Source: Tanypteryx hageni
Lineage: Eukaryota > Arthropoda > Insecta > Odonata > Petaluridae
Assembly (NCBI GenBank): GCA_028673005.1
Contig: CM054120.1
Span: forward strand, 71,411,533 to 71,475,532
Length of the DNA: 64,000 nt
Direction: 5' to 3'
This document shows, piece by piece, positions 9,060 through 21,649 of the stretch. The stretch's first letter is position 1. Each line of letters starts with the position of its first letter. Under the pieces are notes generated by a model that worked only from the letters and a program-made list of their open reading frames with translations, was not told the DNA's origin and ran no database searches. A program made the translations under genes and the position numbers.

Positions 9060-10145
9060 ACTCCAGTTGGACAGGTCTGGAATAGGGTTAATAAAGTCTC
9101 AGGCATATACCATTCTAAAAGCGTACCAAGTCTAGAGATTGAAAGACAACTTATAACATCTTCTGTTGCCATTGGCAAAGTATTAGGCCTCCATTATGCC
9201 AAGGTTAGCAGCACGGCCGAGCACGATCCTTCTTTCATTCGAATCAAAGAGAGAATGGAAAGAACTGTACTAAACCTTGGCAAAGTCAGCAGTCCAGCAT
9301 CCTACAATGAACCTTTTTCACAGTGGGAGTTGAAGTCGGTGATTGGGGATTTTAAGGATTCTTGTCCTGGCTTGGAGAGTATCCATAATGCCTTCCTCAA
9401 TCATCTGCCCATAGGTGCTGAACAGGACCTACTGAAAACCCTCAATCAACTTCGGGCTGAGGGAGCTTTCCCTGAATCATTGCGGGAATCGGCAATTGTC
9501 CCTATCCCGAAATAGGGAAAGGACAAGAGCCAGCCATCCAGCTATACCGCAATCTCCTTGAGCAGCTGCCTGTGCAAACTGATGGAGATAATGGTCAACG
9601 GACGTCTAGTTTGGTGCCTTGTCAGCAGCAACCTTATCTCAAATGTCCAGTGTGGTTTATGACGTAGCAGGTCTACAGTGGACCACATGGTCAGGATCGA
9701 CAGCTTTATCCAAGAGGCCTTTCTTCTATGCTAGCATGTCGTAGGAGTCCTATGTGACATAAATAATTGGTACGAGAATACCTGGCGATACAAGATTGTA
9801 TGCACTCTTAAAGAATGGGGTTTTTAAGGTAGACTACCAATTTTTATCCAAAACTTTTTAATGGAGCGTACTTTTAGAGTTCCTATCACAGTCTTTTGTC
9901 TAAGAAACTGGTGCCCCTCAGGGTTTTGTTTTAAGTGTAATGCTATTCGCAATAGCTATGAATGATGATGTGGACTGCATTAAATCACCGGCTCATAGAT
10001 TGTTGACCTTCTTGCTATTTTCTGCTTGTCATCGAATTTGAGGATGGCTGAAAGGCAAATTCAGTTGACACATAACCGGCTCCATATATGGTCTTGTGAA
10101 ACTGAATTCCACTTCTCCAAAGAGAAGACCAAGTGTATGTATACT
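9060..10145 (+). pseudogene. I-clade ORF2 fragment, unit 2
   Basis: Open only at 9255-9515 (from an MERTVLN start to AIVPIPK, then TAG) and near 10026-10229. Like unit 1 it reads GLESI where most units read GLDSI. Confidence 0.85.
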
Positions 10146-10175
10146 CCCAATAATGATACTCAAATTTCGCATGTA

Positions 10176-10633
10176 AATTCGACAGCATTTAAAAATGCTC
10201 TTACATTATTTCAAGAAAATAATAATTAAAAAGGTCATGGAAAATTTAATGCTGAGACGTTAAAATTGATAAATAGATCAAGATGTGGGGTTCCTGATGA
10301 TATTGTTAGTTTTGCTACCCATAGGTATAAATGGCAAAATACGCTTTTAAAATGGTATTATGCGTTAGGTAATGAAGAATTTTTAAATTTTGCTAAAGCC
10401 GCGTATGAAATGTGGCAATAAAATACAAATTTTCTATTTAAATATATCAATCAAAATCCAGATATAATTATTTCTTATAAACGAGGGGACCACGAATTTA
10501 AAAAAAAATCCATATAGCTCTACTAATTTTGATGGTAAGGCAGGAATGCTAGCTTATTCAGAATACCCAAACATGGATAATACGCCTATTGAAATACATA
10601 TTGATCAAGATGAATTATTGTATTTAAAGATAT
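10176..10633 (+). pseudogene. MMP-like fragment, unit 2
   Basis: Cysteine-switch segment intact (SRCGVPDD); reads KWYY where copies 0 and 1 read KLYY. TAA stops after ENNN and EMWQ, and a poly-A frameshift near 10500. Confidence 0.7.
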
Positions 10634-11268
10634 GTAAACTCTACCGGGTCTCACGCGGCAGGAAAATGGAACGGAGTCAATGAATCTTCCAAAAATGCTT
10701 TATTTCCTCTTATGATCTAATCTCTTCCACATGACATCCACCCATCCTCTACACACAACATTGTCTTTCATCCCGCATTTCCATTGCCCCTCGCAAAGTA
10801 CCTCTCGCAAAGTACTACTCGCCATACTTTGCCATCATCACATGACCAGCCCTTACCATTGGCTACCTCGAGTGGCTTCATTGGCATGGCTCCGGCAGAA
10901 ATTCCCACATTTGCGGCTCCCAGTGTTAACCGATGCGAGGCAGGAAGTATCATGTAGCCAAGATTACATAATGCAGCCAAAGGCAGGTGGCCAGCTAGCA
11001 GAAATGCCTTCACTTCACGAAAATTAAAAACCGAATTTGTAAATGCAATTTATTGAATTCAAGTCTAACTGAAGGTAATATATATAACGGAAGAGATTTT
11101 AGTACTCATCACTGTGACGTATTGTGTACACAGTTCCTCCTCTAATTTGATTGGACGATGAATGGGCTAGAACGAATAATCAAAGCATGAGTAACACATT
11201 AGGAGCTGTACATGAAAGTAAACTAATATATAACATAATAATGAATATAATCCTCCATTAACCACAGG

Positions 11269-12364
11269 ACTCCAGTTGGACAGGTCTGGAATAGGGTTAA
11301 TAAAGTCTCAGGCATATACCATTCTAAAAGCGTGCCAAGTCTAGAGATTGGAAGTCAACTTATAACATCTTCTGTTGCCATTGGCGAAGTATTAGGCCTC
11401 CATTATGCCAAGGTTAGCAGCACGGCCGAGCACGATCCTTCTTTCATTCGAATCAAAGAGAGAATGGAAAGAACTGTACAAAACCTTGGCAAAGTCAGCA
11501 GTCCAGCATCCTACAATGAACCTTTTTCACAGTGGGAGTTGAAGTCAGTGATTGGGGATTTTAAGGATTCTTGTCCTGGCTTGGACAGTATCCATAATGC
11601 CTTCCTCAATCATCTGCCCATAGGTGCCGAACAGGACCTACTGAAAACCCTCAATCAACTTCGGGCTGAGGGAGCTTTCCCTGAATCATTGCGGGAATCG
11701 GCAATTGTCCCTATCCCGAAATAGGGAAAGGACAAGAGTCAGCCATCCATCTATACCGCAATCTCCTTGACCAGCTGCCTGTGCAAACTGATGGAGATAA
11801 TGGTCAACGGACGTCTAGTTTGGTGCCTTGTCAGCAGCAACCTTATCTCAAATGTCCAGTGTGGTTTATGACGTAGCAGGTCTACAGTGGAACACGTGGT
11901 CAGGATCGACAGCTTTATCCAAGAGGCCTTTCTTCTATGCCAGCATGTCATAGGAGTCCTATGTGACATAAGTAATTGGTACGAGAATATCTGGCGATAC
12001 AAGATTGTATGCACTCTTATAGAATGGGGTTTTTAAGGTAGACTACCAATTTTTATCCAAAACTTTTTAATGGAGCGTACTTTTAGAGTTCCTGTCACAG
12101 CCTTTTGTCTAAGAAACTGGTGCTCCTCAGGGTTTTGTTTTAAGTGTAATGCTATTCGCAATAGCTATGAATGATGATGTGAACTGCATTAAATCACCGG
12201 CTCATAGATTGTTGACGGCCTAGCTATTTTCTGCAGGTCATCGAATTGGAGGATGGATGAAAGGCAAATTCAGCTGTCCCAAAACCGGCTCCATATATGG
12301 TCTTGCGAATCTGAATTCCACTTCTCCAAAGAGAAGACCTAGTGTATGTATACTCCCAATAATG
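11269..12364 (+). pseudogene. I-clade ORF2 fragment, unit 3
   Basis: A 130-codon open stretch (11332-11724) covers the linker before RT motif 1. A unit-specific TAG lies within the FSKEKT segment near 12339, so the short terminal frame of other units is closed. Confidence 0.85.
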
Positions 12365-12384
12365 ATACTCAAATTTCGCATGTA

Positions 12385-12841
12385 AATTCGACAGCATTTA
12401 AAAATGCTCTTACATTATTTCAAGAAAATAATAATTAAAAAGGTCATGGAAAATTTAATGCTAAGACGTTAAAATTGATAAATAGATCAAGATGTGGGGT
12501 TCCTGATGATATTGTTAGTTTTGCTACCCATAGGTATAAATGGCAAACTACGCTTTTAAAATGGTATTATGCGTTAGGTAATGAAGAATTTTTAAATTTT
12601 GCTAAAGCCGCGTATGAAATGTGGCAATAAAATACAAATCTTCTATTTAAATATATCAATCAAAATCCAGATATAATTATTTCTTATAAACGAGGGGACC
12701 ACAAATTTAAAAAAAATCCATATAGCTCTACTAATTTTGATGGTAAGGCAGGAATGCTAGCTTATTCAGAATACCTAAACATGGATAATACGCATATTGA
12801 AATACATATTGATCAAGATGAATTATTGTATTTAAAGATAT
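12385..12841 (+). pseudogene. MMP-like fragment, unit 3 (poly-A frame retained)
   Basis: The A-run near 12710 is shorter than in most copies, so the GDH, FDGKAGML and EIHIDQDELL segments stay in one frame. Copy-specific changes give YLNMD and THIEIH. The two upstream TAA stops remain. Confidence 0.72.
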
Positions 12842-14239
12842 GTAAACTCTACCGGGTCTCACGCGGCAGGAAAATGGAACGGAGTCAATGAACGCGCCGG
12901 TAATCTTCCAAAAAGGCTTTATTTCCTCTTATGATCTAATCTCTTCCACATGACTTCCACCCATCCTCTACACACAACATTGTCTTTCATCCCGCATTTC
13001 CATTGCCCCTCGCAAAGTACCTCTCGCAAAGTACTACTCGCCATACTTTGCCGTCATCACATGACCAGCCCTTACCATTGGCTACCTCGAGTGGCTTCAT
13101 TGGCATGGCTCCGGCAGAAATTCCCACATTTGCGGCTCCCAGTGTTAACCGATGCGAGGCAGGAAGTATCATGTAGCCAAGATTACATAATGCAGCCAAA
13201 GGCAGGTGGCCAGCTAGCAGAAAGTGCTGCCTTCACTACACGAAAATTAAAAACCGAATTTGTAAATGCAATTTATTGAATTCAAGTCTAACTGAAGGTA
13301 ATATATATAACGGAAGAGATTTTAGTACTCATCACTGTGACGTATTGTGTACACAGTTCCTCCTCTAATTTGATTGGACGATGAATGGGCTAGAACGAAT
13401 AATCAAAGCATGAGTAACACATTAGGAGCTGTACATGAAAGTAAACTAATATATAACATAATAATGAATATAATCCTCCATTAACCACAGGACTCCAGTT
13501 GGACAGGTCTGGAATAGGGTTAATAAAGTCTCAGGCATATACCATTCTAAAAGCGTGCCAAGTCTAGAGATTGAAAGACAACTTATAACATCTTCTGTTG
13601 CCATTGGCGAAGTATTAGGCCTCCATTATGCCAAGGTTAGCAGCACGGCCGAGCACGATCCTTCTTTCATTCGAATCAAAGAGAGAATGGAAAGAACTCT
13701 ACTAAACCTTGGCAAAGTCAGCAGTCCAGCATCCTACAATGAACCTTTTTCACAGTGGGAGTTGAAGTCAGTGATTGGGGATTTTAAGGATTCTTGTCCT
13801 GGCTTGGACAGTATCCATAATGCCTTCCTCAATCATCTGCCCATAGGTGCCGAACAGGACCTACTGAAAACCCTCAATCAACTTCGGGCTGAGGGAGCTT
13901 TCCCTGAATCATTGCGGGAATCGGCAATTGTCCCTATCCCGAAATAGGGAAAGGACAAGAGTCAGCCATCCAGCTATACCGCAATCTCCTTGACCAGCTG
14001 CCTGTGCAAACTGATGGAGATAATGGTCAACGGACGTCTAGTTTGGTGCCTTGTCAGCAGCAACCTTATCTCAAATGTCCAGTGTGGTTTATGACGTAGC
14101 AGGTCTACAGTGGACCACATGGTCAGGATCGACAGCTTTATCCAAGAGGCTTTTCTTCTATGCTAGCATGTCATAGGAGTCCTATGTGACATAAATAATT
14201 GGTACGAGAATACCTGGCGATACAAGATTGTATGCACTC

Positions 14240-14243
14240 TTAA
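14240..14243 (+). other. piggyBac target TTAA, left (copy 1)
   Basis: TTAA at the same unit position as 27910-27913. The terminal inverted repeat that should follow is missing in this copy. Confidence 0.75.
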
Positions 14244-14244
14244 A

Positions 14245-15900
14245 GATATGTTCCTAGACTAAGCACTACTTTCTTCTTGGTCTTCCTAGCTTTATCACCA
14301 CCAACGGCACCACTGCTTTCACCATTATCTCGAGTAAGCCCATAAATAATATTTTCCCTAAAAGTGAGCATGTCCATTTTTTTCTCATTCCCTCCGTATT
14401 TGTTATAAATCACCCATGCATTCACCACACACGTTCCAAGAAGAAGTTCTATTGCTACCTTTTTATACCACTTCATCGTTCTTCTTATGCAGGTATAATA
14501 AGATGACATTTGGTCGGAAAGATCAACACCCTTTTTGGCAAAATTATAATCCATCACAGACGATGGCTTCATTTTTCTTTCACCTTTCCATGACTTAGAC
14601 GCTGATGGAACTAGAATGTCCATATGTGCTGGATCCGAAGAAATCATAAGCACTGGTCTCTTATGTTGCCATTTCATCACTCTTACACCATTCTTTTCCT
14701 TCACGAAAATCTCTCCACTTTTCAGTTTTTTTGCGCATACCTCTTTTGGATTTCCCCGTCTATTTTGTCTTAGTGTTCCACAGACATAGGTCATTTTCTT
14801 TAGCAACTCTTCACAGAGAGATACGCTTGTATAAATATTATCTATATACAAAGTCCTACCTTAGTTCAAAATTCCCGCAGTCAACTCCAGCACCACTTTT
14901 TCGGCCTGTCCTTTCTCACTTCTATCTGGGTTTTCATTTTTGCCTGTGTAAATCTTCAAGTTATAAGTATAAGCCTCAGGTGTGCCCAGTTTGTAGCACT
15001 TCACACCATACTTATTTGCTTTTCCAGGGAGATACTGACGAAATATCAATCTGCCTCTCCAGGGCACCATTGATTCATCAAAGACGATTTTTTCACCAGG
15101 AGTAATTGTAGACTGAAATTTTCTGCAAATCAAATCAAGCAATGGCTTGATTTTGGACAATCTACTTTCACTTGTATCAGCTCAATTATCATTGAAATTT
15201 ATTTATTTATTTTATATCAGCTCATAAACAGCCGTTAACGGCCTTTTACAATGAGCGTAATAACTTGAACAAAGACGAACACATACAACCATGCCCTCGG
15301 CAGGATTCGAACCCGCGACCTTAGCGTTGGGAGTCAGACACGCTAACCACCCCTCTACCAAGGCCGGCACTTCAGAAGCATCTCAAACCGATCACGTTTC
15401 ATAGTGTTTCGTATGAAGTCATTCCGGTATAAAGGTTTGTAGGACCAATAAAAACGCATTTTAGGTAGATGGTTTACACCCATAGCCGTCAGAACTGCTA
15501 TGAAATTTTTCATTTCACTTGATGATGTTTCCTTCCATTTTTTCATTATGGATCTTCTCTTAGGGACTTCAGATGCTAAGTACTGTCTTGCGTATCTGTT
15601 TGTCTCTGTTACTAGTAGATCCAAAAGATCGTCATTCAGAAAATGTTTATATGAGCGTGTCGGATCAGCAAAATCCTTCTCAATCAGCAAACCATCTTAA
15701 CCTGTGTAGGAAAAAGGACGACCAACATTCGAGCAATCTCCCCACAAGTCTGGTACATTTTCTATATCATCGATGTCTTCGGATGATGCTTCTTCGATGC
15801 CTTCAGATTCTGATGAGGATAAATCACTTTCTACTTCTGATGGCTTGTAGGAAGATTCAGAGTCAAGGTAACTTGACATTGAAATGTCAGAATCAGGCAT
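14245..15900 (-). pseudogene. piggyBac transposase, copy 1 (broken, C-terminus deleted)
   Basis: Reading frame segments on the minus strand: 15900-15697 (acidic Ser/Glu-rich N-terminus), 15690 to ~15370, then a SINE, 15160-14861, and 14851 to the deletion junction. Stops separate the segments, in the same places as in copy 2. The last ~57 codons, including the cysteine-rich C-terminal domain, are lost and the frame runs into satellite sequence at 14240. Catalytic-region motifs FDESMVPWRG, DNIYTS and KKGVDLSDQ remain. Confidence 0.9.
15174..15367 (-). mobile_element. tRNA-derived SINE inside piggyBac copy 1
   Basis: On the minus strand it starts with a GCCGGCCTTGGTAGAGGGG head. It has an A-box-like TGGTTAGCGTG (15339-15349) and a perfect B box GGTTCGAATCC (15303-15313). 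An AATAAATAAAT-rich 3' end follows. CACTT flanks both sides (15169-15173 and 15368-15372), consistent with a 5-bp target duplication. It interrupts the transposase between the MLLKC and KPLLDLICRKF segments. It is a retroposon rather than a working tRNA gene because the acceptor stem pairs poorly and the tail is SINE-like. Confidence 0.8.
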
Positions 15901-16090
15901 GGTATAGAAAAAAAGTTACTTTAGATAGAGAATAACACACTGACTTTCTAGAAACTCAACGAGAACGCAATGACACTCGAAGAAAAACAGCTAAAGACTG
16001 ATGTGTAGGATGGTGCACTGGAAGAAAGAGAGGAAGGGAAATAAGCCAAGGGAGGAAATTCCTGAAACCAAATTGGGAATGGGAAAACGG

Positions 16091-16366
16091 TCGACATGTA
16101 ATAAAAAGATGCTGCTTTGCAAACAATAAATGGCACGTGTGTTGCGCGAAAATTTGGGTAACCGATTTCCAAAAATGCGGCGGCCGAGGACGAGAAAAAC
16201 TGCAAGATTACTCATTTCAAAGAGCGCATCTTAGGCATGGGAAAAAAAGGTCGACATGTAATAAAAAGAAGCCGCTTTGCAAACAATAAATGGCACGTGT
16301 GTTGCGCGAAAATTTGGGTAACCGATTTCCAAAAATGCGGCAGTACAGGACGAGTAAAACTGTAAG
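16091..16366 (+). repeat. ~116-bp direct repeat upstream of the piggyBac transposase, copy 1
   Basis: GTCGACATGTAATAAAAAGA begins near 16092 and again near 16250. Each is followed by ~90 nearly identical bases containing GGCACGTGTGTTGCGCGAAA. The repeats lie between the transposase start and the intact inverted repeat, so they may be subterminal binding or promoter sequence. Confidence 0.8.
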
Positions 16367-16399
16367 TGGACGCTTTGGCTGAGGAACTTCCCCTGCCCC

Positions 16400-16878
16400 G
16401 TCCGGCCGTAGAGCCTCGCCATAAACCCAAGGCGTGGGTAAACGTATTTTTTAGGGGCCTGGAACGCCTTCCCGATGAAGTGGTTGTATCGAGAGAAATA
16501 ACGTGAAAGTGACCTTGAAAATTAGTGAATATATTTATTACTTTTTGTACATTTTTACGTTTATATAATTCCGATATTCCCCATTATAATATCTCAGCCC
16601 TAGATTTTATCATCTGTGTTTTGTAAATAGTATAAATAAAAAATTATTAGGAGAAAATTATAATAACATGTTTGTATTGCGTGATTGCATACCTCTTAAG
16701 GTAAAACCAATAAAAACTTAATTAGACGCCTCACAAGCATTGGAAATTTAAAAAAACATATTTTTCAACATTAAAGAAACTCTATTTCTTAATTTAAACA
16801 AAAAAATCAAAAATGAATTTTTATTGCATTTTACGCCTGTGGGCATGGAGAGCAAAAATAGCTTACGTCGCGAATGTG
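16400..16878 (-). other. piggyBac 5' non-coding end, copy 1
   Basis: AT-rich, no credible frame. It ends in TIR sequence that reads CACATTCGCGACG from the TTAA on the minus strand. Confidence 0.75.
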
Positions 16879-17246
16879 TTAAAGTATGGGGTTTTTAAGG
16901 TAGACTACCAATTTTTATCCAAAACTTTTTAATGGAGCGTACTTTTAGAGTTCCTATCACAGTCTTTTGTCTAAGAAACTGGTGCCCCTCAGGGTTTTGT
17001 TTTAAGTGTAATGCTATTCGCAATAGCTATGAATGATGATGTGGACTGCATTAAATCGCCGGCTCATAGATTGTTGACGGCCATGCTATTTTCTGCAGGT
17101 CATCGAATTTGAGGATGGCTGAAAGGCAAATTCAGTTGACACATAACCGACTCCATATATGGTCTTGTGAAACTGAATTCCACTTCTCCAAAGAGAAGGC
17201 CAAGTGTATGTATACTCCCAATAATGATACTCAAATTTCGCATGTA

Positions 17247-17703
17247 AATTCGACAGCATTTAAAAATGCTCTTACATTATTTCAAGAAAATAATAATTAA
17301 AAGGTCATGGAAAATTTAATGCTGAGACGTTAAAATTGATAAATAGATCAAGATGTGGGGTTCCTGATGATATTGTTAGTTTTGCTACCCATAGGTATAA
17401 ATGGCAAACTACGCTTTTAAAATGGTATTATGCGTTAGGCAATGAAGAATTTTTAAATTTTGCTAAAGCCGCATATGAAATGTGGCAATAAAATACAAAT
17501 CTTCTATTTAAATATATCAATCAAAATCCAGATATAATTATTTCTTATAAACGAGGGGACCACGAATTAAAAAAAAAATCCATATAGCTCTACTAATTTT
17601 GATGGTAAGGCAGGAATGCTAGCTTATTCAGAATACCCAAACATGGATAATACGCCTATTGAAATACATATTGATCAAGATGAATTATTGTATTTAAAGA
17701 TAT
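17247..17703 (+). pseudogene. MMP-like fragment, unit 4
   Basis: One A shorter after the ENNN-TAA (TTAAAAGG), so the propeptide and cysteine-switch parts are in different frames. A poly-A frameshift lies near 17571. Confidence 0.7.
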
Positions 17704-18339
17704 GTAAACTCTACCGGGTCCCACGCTGCAGGAAAATGGAACGGAGTCAATGAACGCGCCGGTAATCTTCCAAAAAGGCTTTATTTCCTCTTATGATCTA
17801 ATCTCTTCCACATGACTTCCACCCATCCTCTACACACAACATTGTCTTTCATCCCGCATTTCCATTGCCACTCGCAAAGTGTATCTCGCCATTCTTTGCT
17901 GTCATCACATGACCAGCCCTTACCATTGGCTACCTTGAGTGGCTTCATTGGAATGGCTCCGGCAGAAATTCCCACACTTGCGGCTCCCAGTGTTAACCGA
18001 TGCGAGGGTGGAAGTATCATGTAGCCAAGATTACATAATGCAGCCAAAAGCAGGTGGCCAGCTAGCAGAAAGTGCTGCCTCCACTACACGAAAATTACAA
18101 ACCGAAATTGTAAATGCAATTTATTGAATTCAAGTCTAACTGAAAGTAATATATATAACGGAAGAGATTTTAGTACTCATCACTGTGACGTATTGTGTAC
18201 ACAGTTCCTCCTCTAATTTGATTGGACGATGAATGGGCTAGAACGAATAATCAAAGCCTGAGTAACACATTAGGAGCTGTACATGAAAGTAAACTAATAT
18301 ATAACATAATAATGAATATAATCCTCCATTAACCACAGG

Positions 18340-19425
18340 ACACCAGTTGGACAGGTCTGGAATAGGGTTAATAAAGTGTCAGGCATATACCATTCTAAAA
18401 GCGTGCCAAGTCTAGAGATTGGAAGTCAACTTATAACATCTTCTGTTGCCATTGGCGAAGTATTAGGCCTCCATTATGCCAAGGTTAGCAGCACGGCCGA
18501 GCACGATCCTTCTTTCATTCGAATCAAAGAGAGAATGGAAAGAACTGTACTAAACCTTGGCAAAGTCAGCAGTCCAGCATCCTACAATGAACCTTTTTCA
18601 CAGTGGGAGTTGAAGTCGGTGATTGGGGATTTTAAGGATTCTTGTCCTGGCTTGGACAGTATCCATAATGCCTTCCTCAATCATCTGCCCATAGGTGCCG
18701 AACAGGACCTACAGAAAACCCTCAATCAACTTCGGGCTGAGGGAGCTTTCCCAGAATCATTGCGGGAATCGGCAATTGTCCCTATCCCGAAATAGGGAAA
18801 GGACAAGAGCCAGCCATCTAGCTATACCGCAATCTCCTTGACCAGCTGCCTGTGCAAACTGATGGAGATAATGGTCAACGGACGTCTAGTTTGGTGCCTT
18901 GTCAGCAGCAACCTTATCTCAAATGTCCAGTGTGGTTTATGACGTAGCAGGTCTACAGTGGACCATATGGTCAGGATCGACAGCTTTATCCAAGAGGCCT
19001 TTCTTCTATGCTAGCATGTCATAGGAGTCCTATGTGACATAAATAATTGGTACGAGAATACCTGGCGATACAAGATTGTATGCACTCTTAAAGAATGGGG
19101 TTTTTAAGGTAGACTACCAATTTTTATCCAAAACTTTTTAATGGAGCGTACTTTTAGAATTCCTATCACAGTCTTTTGTCTAAGAAACTGGTGCCCCTCA
19201 GGGTTTTGTTTTAAGTGTAATGCTATTCGTAATAGCTATGAATGATGATGTGGACTGCATTAAATCACCGGCTCATAGATTGTTGACGGCCTTGCTATTT
19301 TCTGCAGGTCATCGAATTTGAGGATGGCTGAAAGGCAAATTCAGTTGACACATAACCGGCTTTATATATGGTCTTGTGAAACTGAATTCCACTTCTCCAA
19401 AGAGAAGACCAAGTGTATGTATACT
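18340..19425 (+). pseudogene. I-clade ORF2 fragment, unit 5
   Basis: Longest open linker stretch of the array together with its twin, 139 codons at 18376-18795. A substitution near 18378 opens the frame further upstream. Confidence 0.85.
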
Positions 19426-19450
19426 CCCAATAATGATACTCAAATTTCGC

Positions 19451-19897
19451 ATTTAAAAATGCTCTTACATTATTTCAAGAAAATAATAATTAAAAAGGTC
19501 ATGGAAAATTTAATGCTGAGACGTTAAAATTGATAAATAGATCAAGATGTGGGGTTCCTGATGATATTGTTAGTTTTGCTACCCATAGGTATATATGGCA
19601 AACTACGCTTTTAAAATGGTATTATGCGTTAGGTAATGAAGAATTTTTAAATTTTGCTAAAGCCGCGTATGAAATGTGGCAATGAAATACAAATTTTATA
19701 TTTAAATATATCAATCAAAATCCAGATATAATTATTTCTTATAAACGAGGGGACCACGAATTAAAAAAAAAATCCATATAGCTCTACTAATTTTGATGGT
19801 AAGGCAGGAATGCTAGCTTATTCAGAATACCCAAACATGGATAATACGCCTATTGAAATACATATTGATCAAGATGAGTTATTGTATTTAAAGATAT
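19451..19897 (+). pseudogene. MMP-like fragment, unit 5
   Basis: Starts inside the FKNAL segment because of the 16-bp deletion, which puts the junction in another frame. The EMWQ stop is TGA here rather than TAA. Confidence 0.68.
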
Positions 19898-20533
19898 GTA
19901 AACTCTACCGGGTCTCACGCGGCAGGAAAATGGAACGGAGTCAATTAACGCGCCGGTAATCTTCCAAAAAGGCTTTATTTCCTCTTATGATCTAATCTCT
20001 TCCACATGACTTCCACCCATCCTCTACACACAACATTGTCTTTCATCCCGCATTTCCATTGCCCCTCGCAAAGTACCTCTTGCCATTCTTTGCCGTCATC
20101 ACATGACCAGCCCTTACCATTGGCTACCTCGAGTGGCTTCATTGGAATGGCTCCGGCAGAAATTCCCACACTTGCGGCTCCCAGTGTTAACCGATGCGAG
20201 GGTGGAAGTATCATGTAGCCAAGATTACATAATGCAGCCAAAAGCAGGTGGCCAGCTAGCAGAAAGTGCTGCCTCCACTACACGAAAATTACAAACCGAA
20301 ATTGTAAATGCAATTTATTGAATTCAAGTCTAACTGAAGGTAATATATATAACGGAAGAGATTTTAGTACTCATCACTGTGACGTATTGTGTACACAGTT
20401 CCTCCTCTAATTTGATTGGACGATGAATGGGCTAGAACGAATAATCAAAGCCTGAGTAACACATTAGGAGCTGTACATGAAAGTAAACTAATATATAACA
20501 TAATAATGAATATAATCCTCCATTAACCACAGG

Positions 20534-21619
20534 ACTCCAGTTGGACAGGTCTGGAATAGGGTTAATAAAGTTTCAGGCATATACCATTCTAAAAGCGTGC
20601 GAAGTCTAGAGATTGGAAGTCAACTTATAACATCTTCTGTTGCCATTGGCGAAGTATTAGGCCTCCATTATGCCAAGGTTAGCAGCACGGCCGAGCACGA
20701 TCCTTCTTTCATTCGAATCAAAGAGAGAATGGAAAGAACTGTACTAAACCTTGGCAAAGTCAGCTGTCCAGCATCCTACAATGAACCTTTTTCACAGTGG
20801 GAGTTGAATTCGGTGATTGGGGATGTTAAGGATTCTTGTCCTGGCTTGGACAGTATCCATAATGCCTTCCTCAAACTTCTGCCCATAGGTGCCGAACAGG
20901 ACCTACTGAAAACCCTCAATCAACTTCGGGCTGAGGGAGCTTTCCCTGAATCATTGCGGGAATCGGCAATTGTCCCTATCCCGAAATAGGGAAAGGACAA
21001 GAGCCAGCCATCCAGCTATCACGCAATCTCCTTGAGCAGCTGCCTGTGCAAACTGATGCAGATAATGGTCAACGGACGTCTAGTTTGGTGCCTTGTCAGC
21101 AGCAACCTTATCTCAAATGTCCAGTGTGGTTTATGACGTAGCAGGTCTACAGTGGACCACATGGTCAGGATCGACAGCTTTATCCAAGAGGCTTTTCTTC
21201 TATGCTAGCATGTCATAGGAGTCCTATGTGACATAAATAATTGGTACGAGAATACCTGGCGATACAAGATTCTATGCACTCTTAAAGAATGGGGTTTTTA
21301 AGGTAGACTACCAATTTTTATCCAAAACTTTTTAATGGAGCGTGCTTTTAGAATTCCTATCACAGTCTTTTGTCTAAGAAACTGGTGCCCCTCAGGGTTT
21401 TGTTTTAAGTGTAATGCTATTTGTAATAGCTATGAATGATGATGTGGACTGCATTAAATCGCCGGCTCATAGATTTTTGACGGCCTTGCTATTTTCTGCA
21501 GGTCATCGAATTTGAGGATGGCTGAAAGGCAAATTCAGTTGACACATAACCGACTCCATATATGGTCTTGTGAAACTGAATTCCACTTCTCCAAAGAGAA
21601 GACCAAGTGTATGTATACT
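20534..21619 (+). pseudogene. I-clade ORF2 fragment, unit 6
   Basis: Open 20597-20989. Private changes include CPASYN, WELNSVIGDVKD and FLKLLPIG. Confidence 0.84.
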
Positions 21620-21649
21620 CCCAATAATGATACTCAAATTTCGCATGTA

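Larger units (their letters stand above)
2661..10633 (+). repeat. 2.2-kb unit 2, interrupted by the intact LINE
   Basis: Module B is split: ~2666-2792 and 8533-~9057. RT about 9060-10145, MMP-like about 10176-10633. Removing 2793-8532 and one target duplication restores a normal unit length. Confidence 0.9.
10634..12841 (+). repeat. 2.2-kb unit 3
   Basis: B about 10639-11266, RT about 11269-12364, MMP-like about 12385-12841. The GAACGCGCCGGT segment found in other copies of B is deleted near 10683. Confidence 0.9.
14245..16878 (-). mobile_element. piggyBac element, copy 1 (707-bp terminal deletion)
   Basis: Virtually identical to 28621-31254, with only a handful of substitutions seen over 2634 bp. 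The end equivalent to 27914-28620 is absent: satellite CTTAAAGA runs straight into GATATGTTCC, with GA shared at the junction, pointing to a microhomology deletion. The intact end (…GCGAATGTG before TTAA at 16879-16882) is kept. Without one inverted repeat it cannot be mobilised normally. Confidence 0.92.
13492..17216 (+). pseudogene. I-clade ORF2 fragment, unit 4, split by piggyBac
   Basis: First part 13492-14243 with an open stretch at 13555-13947. Homology resumes at 16883 with TATGGGG, where uninterrupted units read GAATGGGG, and ends near 17216 with EKAKC in place of EKTKC. Confidence 0.85.
12842..17703 (+). repeat. 2.2-kb unit 4, interrupted by piggyBac copy 1
   Basis: B about 12847-13489, RT 13492-14243 and 16883-17216, MMP-like about 17247-17703. 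Last unit with the early-subfamily module B. Its part downstream of the piggyBac matches unit 10 (offset 16,586 bp) better than the equivalent part of unit 9. Confidence 0.88.
17704..19897 (+). repeat. 2.2-kb unit 5
   Basis: B about 17709-18337, RT about 18340-19425, MMP-like about 19451-19897. Unit is 2194 bp because of a 16-bp deletion between two GCAT repeats at the RT/MMP junction. Near-identical twin of unit 11. Confidence 0.9.

Noticed and set aside
15290..15367. Functional tRNA gene in piggyBac
   Set aside because: B box is perfect, but the acceptor stem pairs poorly, an AT-rich SINE tail and a short target duplication are present, and the copy at 29666-29743 is the same insertion.
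15948..16430. Phe/Ser-rich minus-strand frames upstream of the piggyBac transposase
   Set aside because: They arise from the 116-bp direct repeats and have no ATG-to-domain structure.
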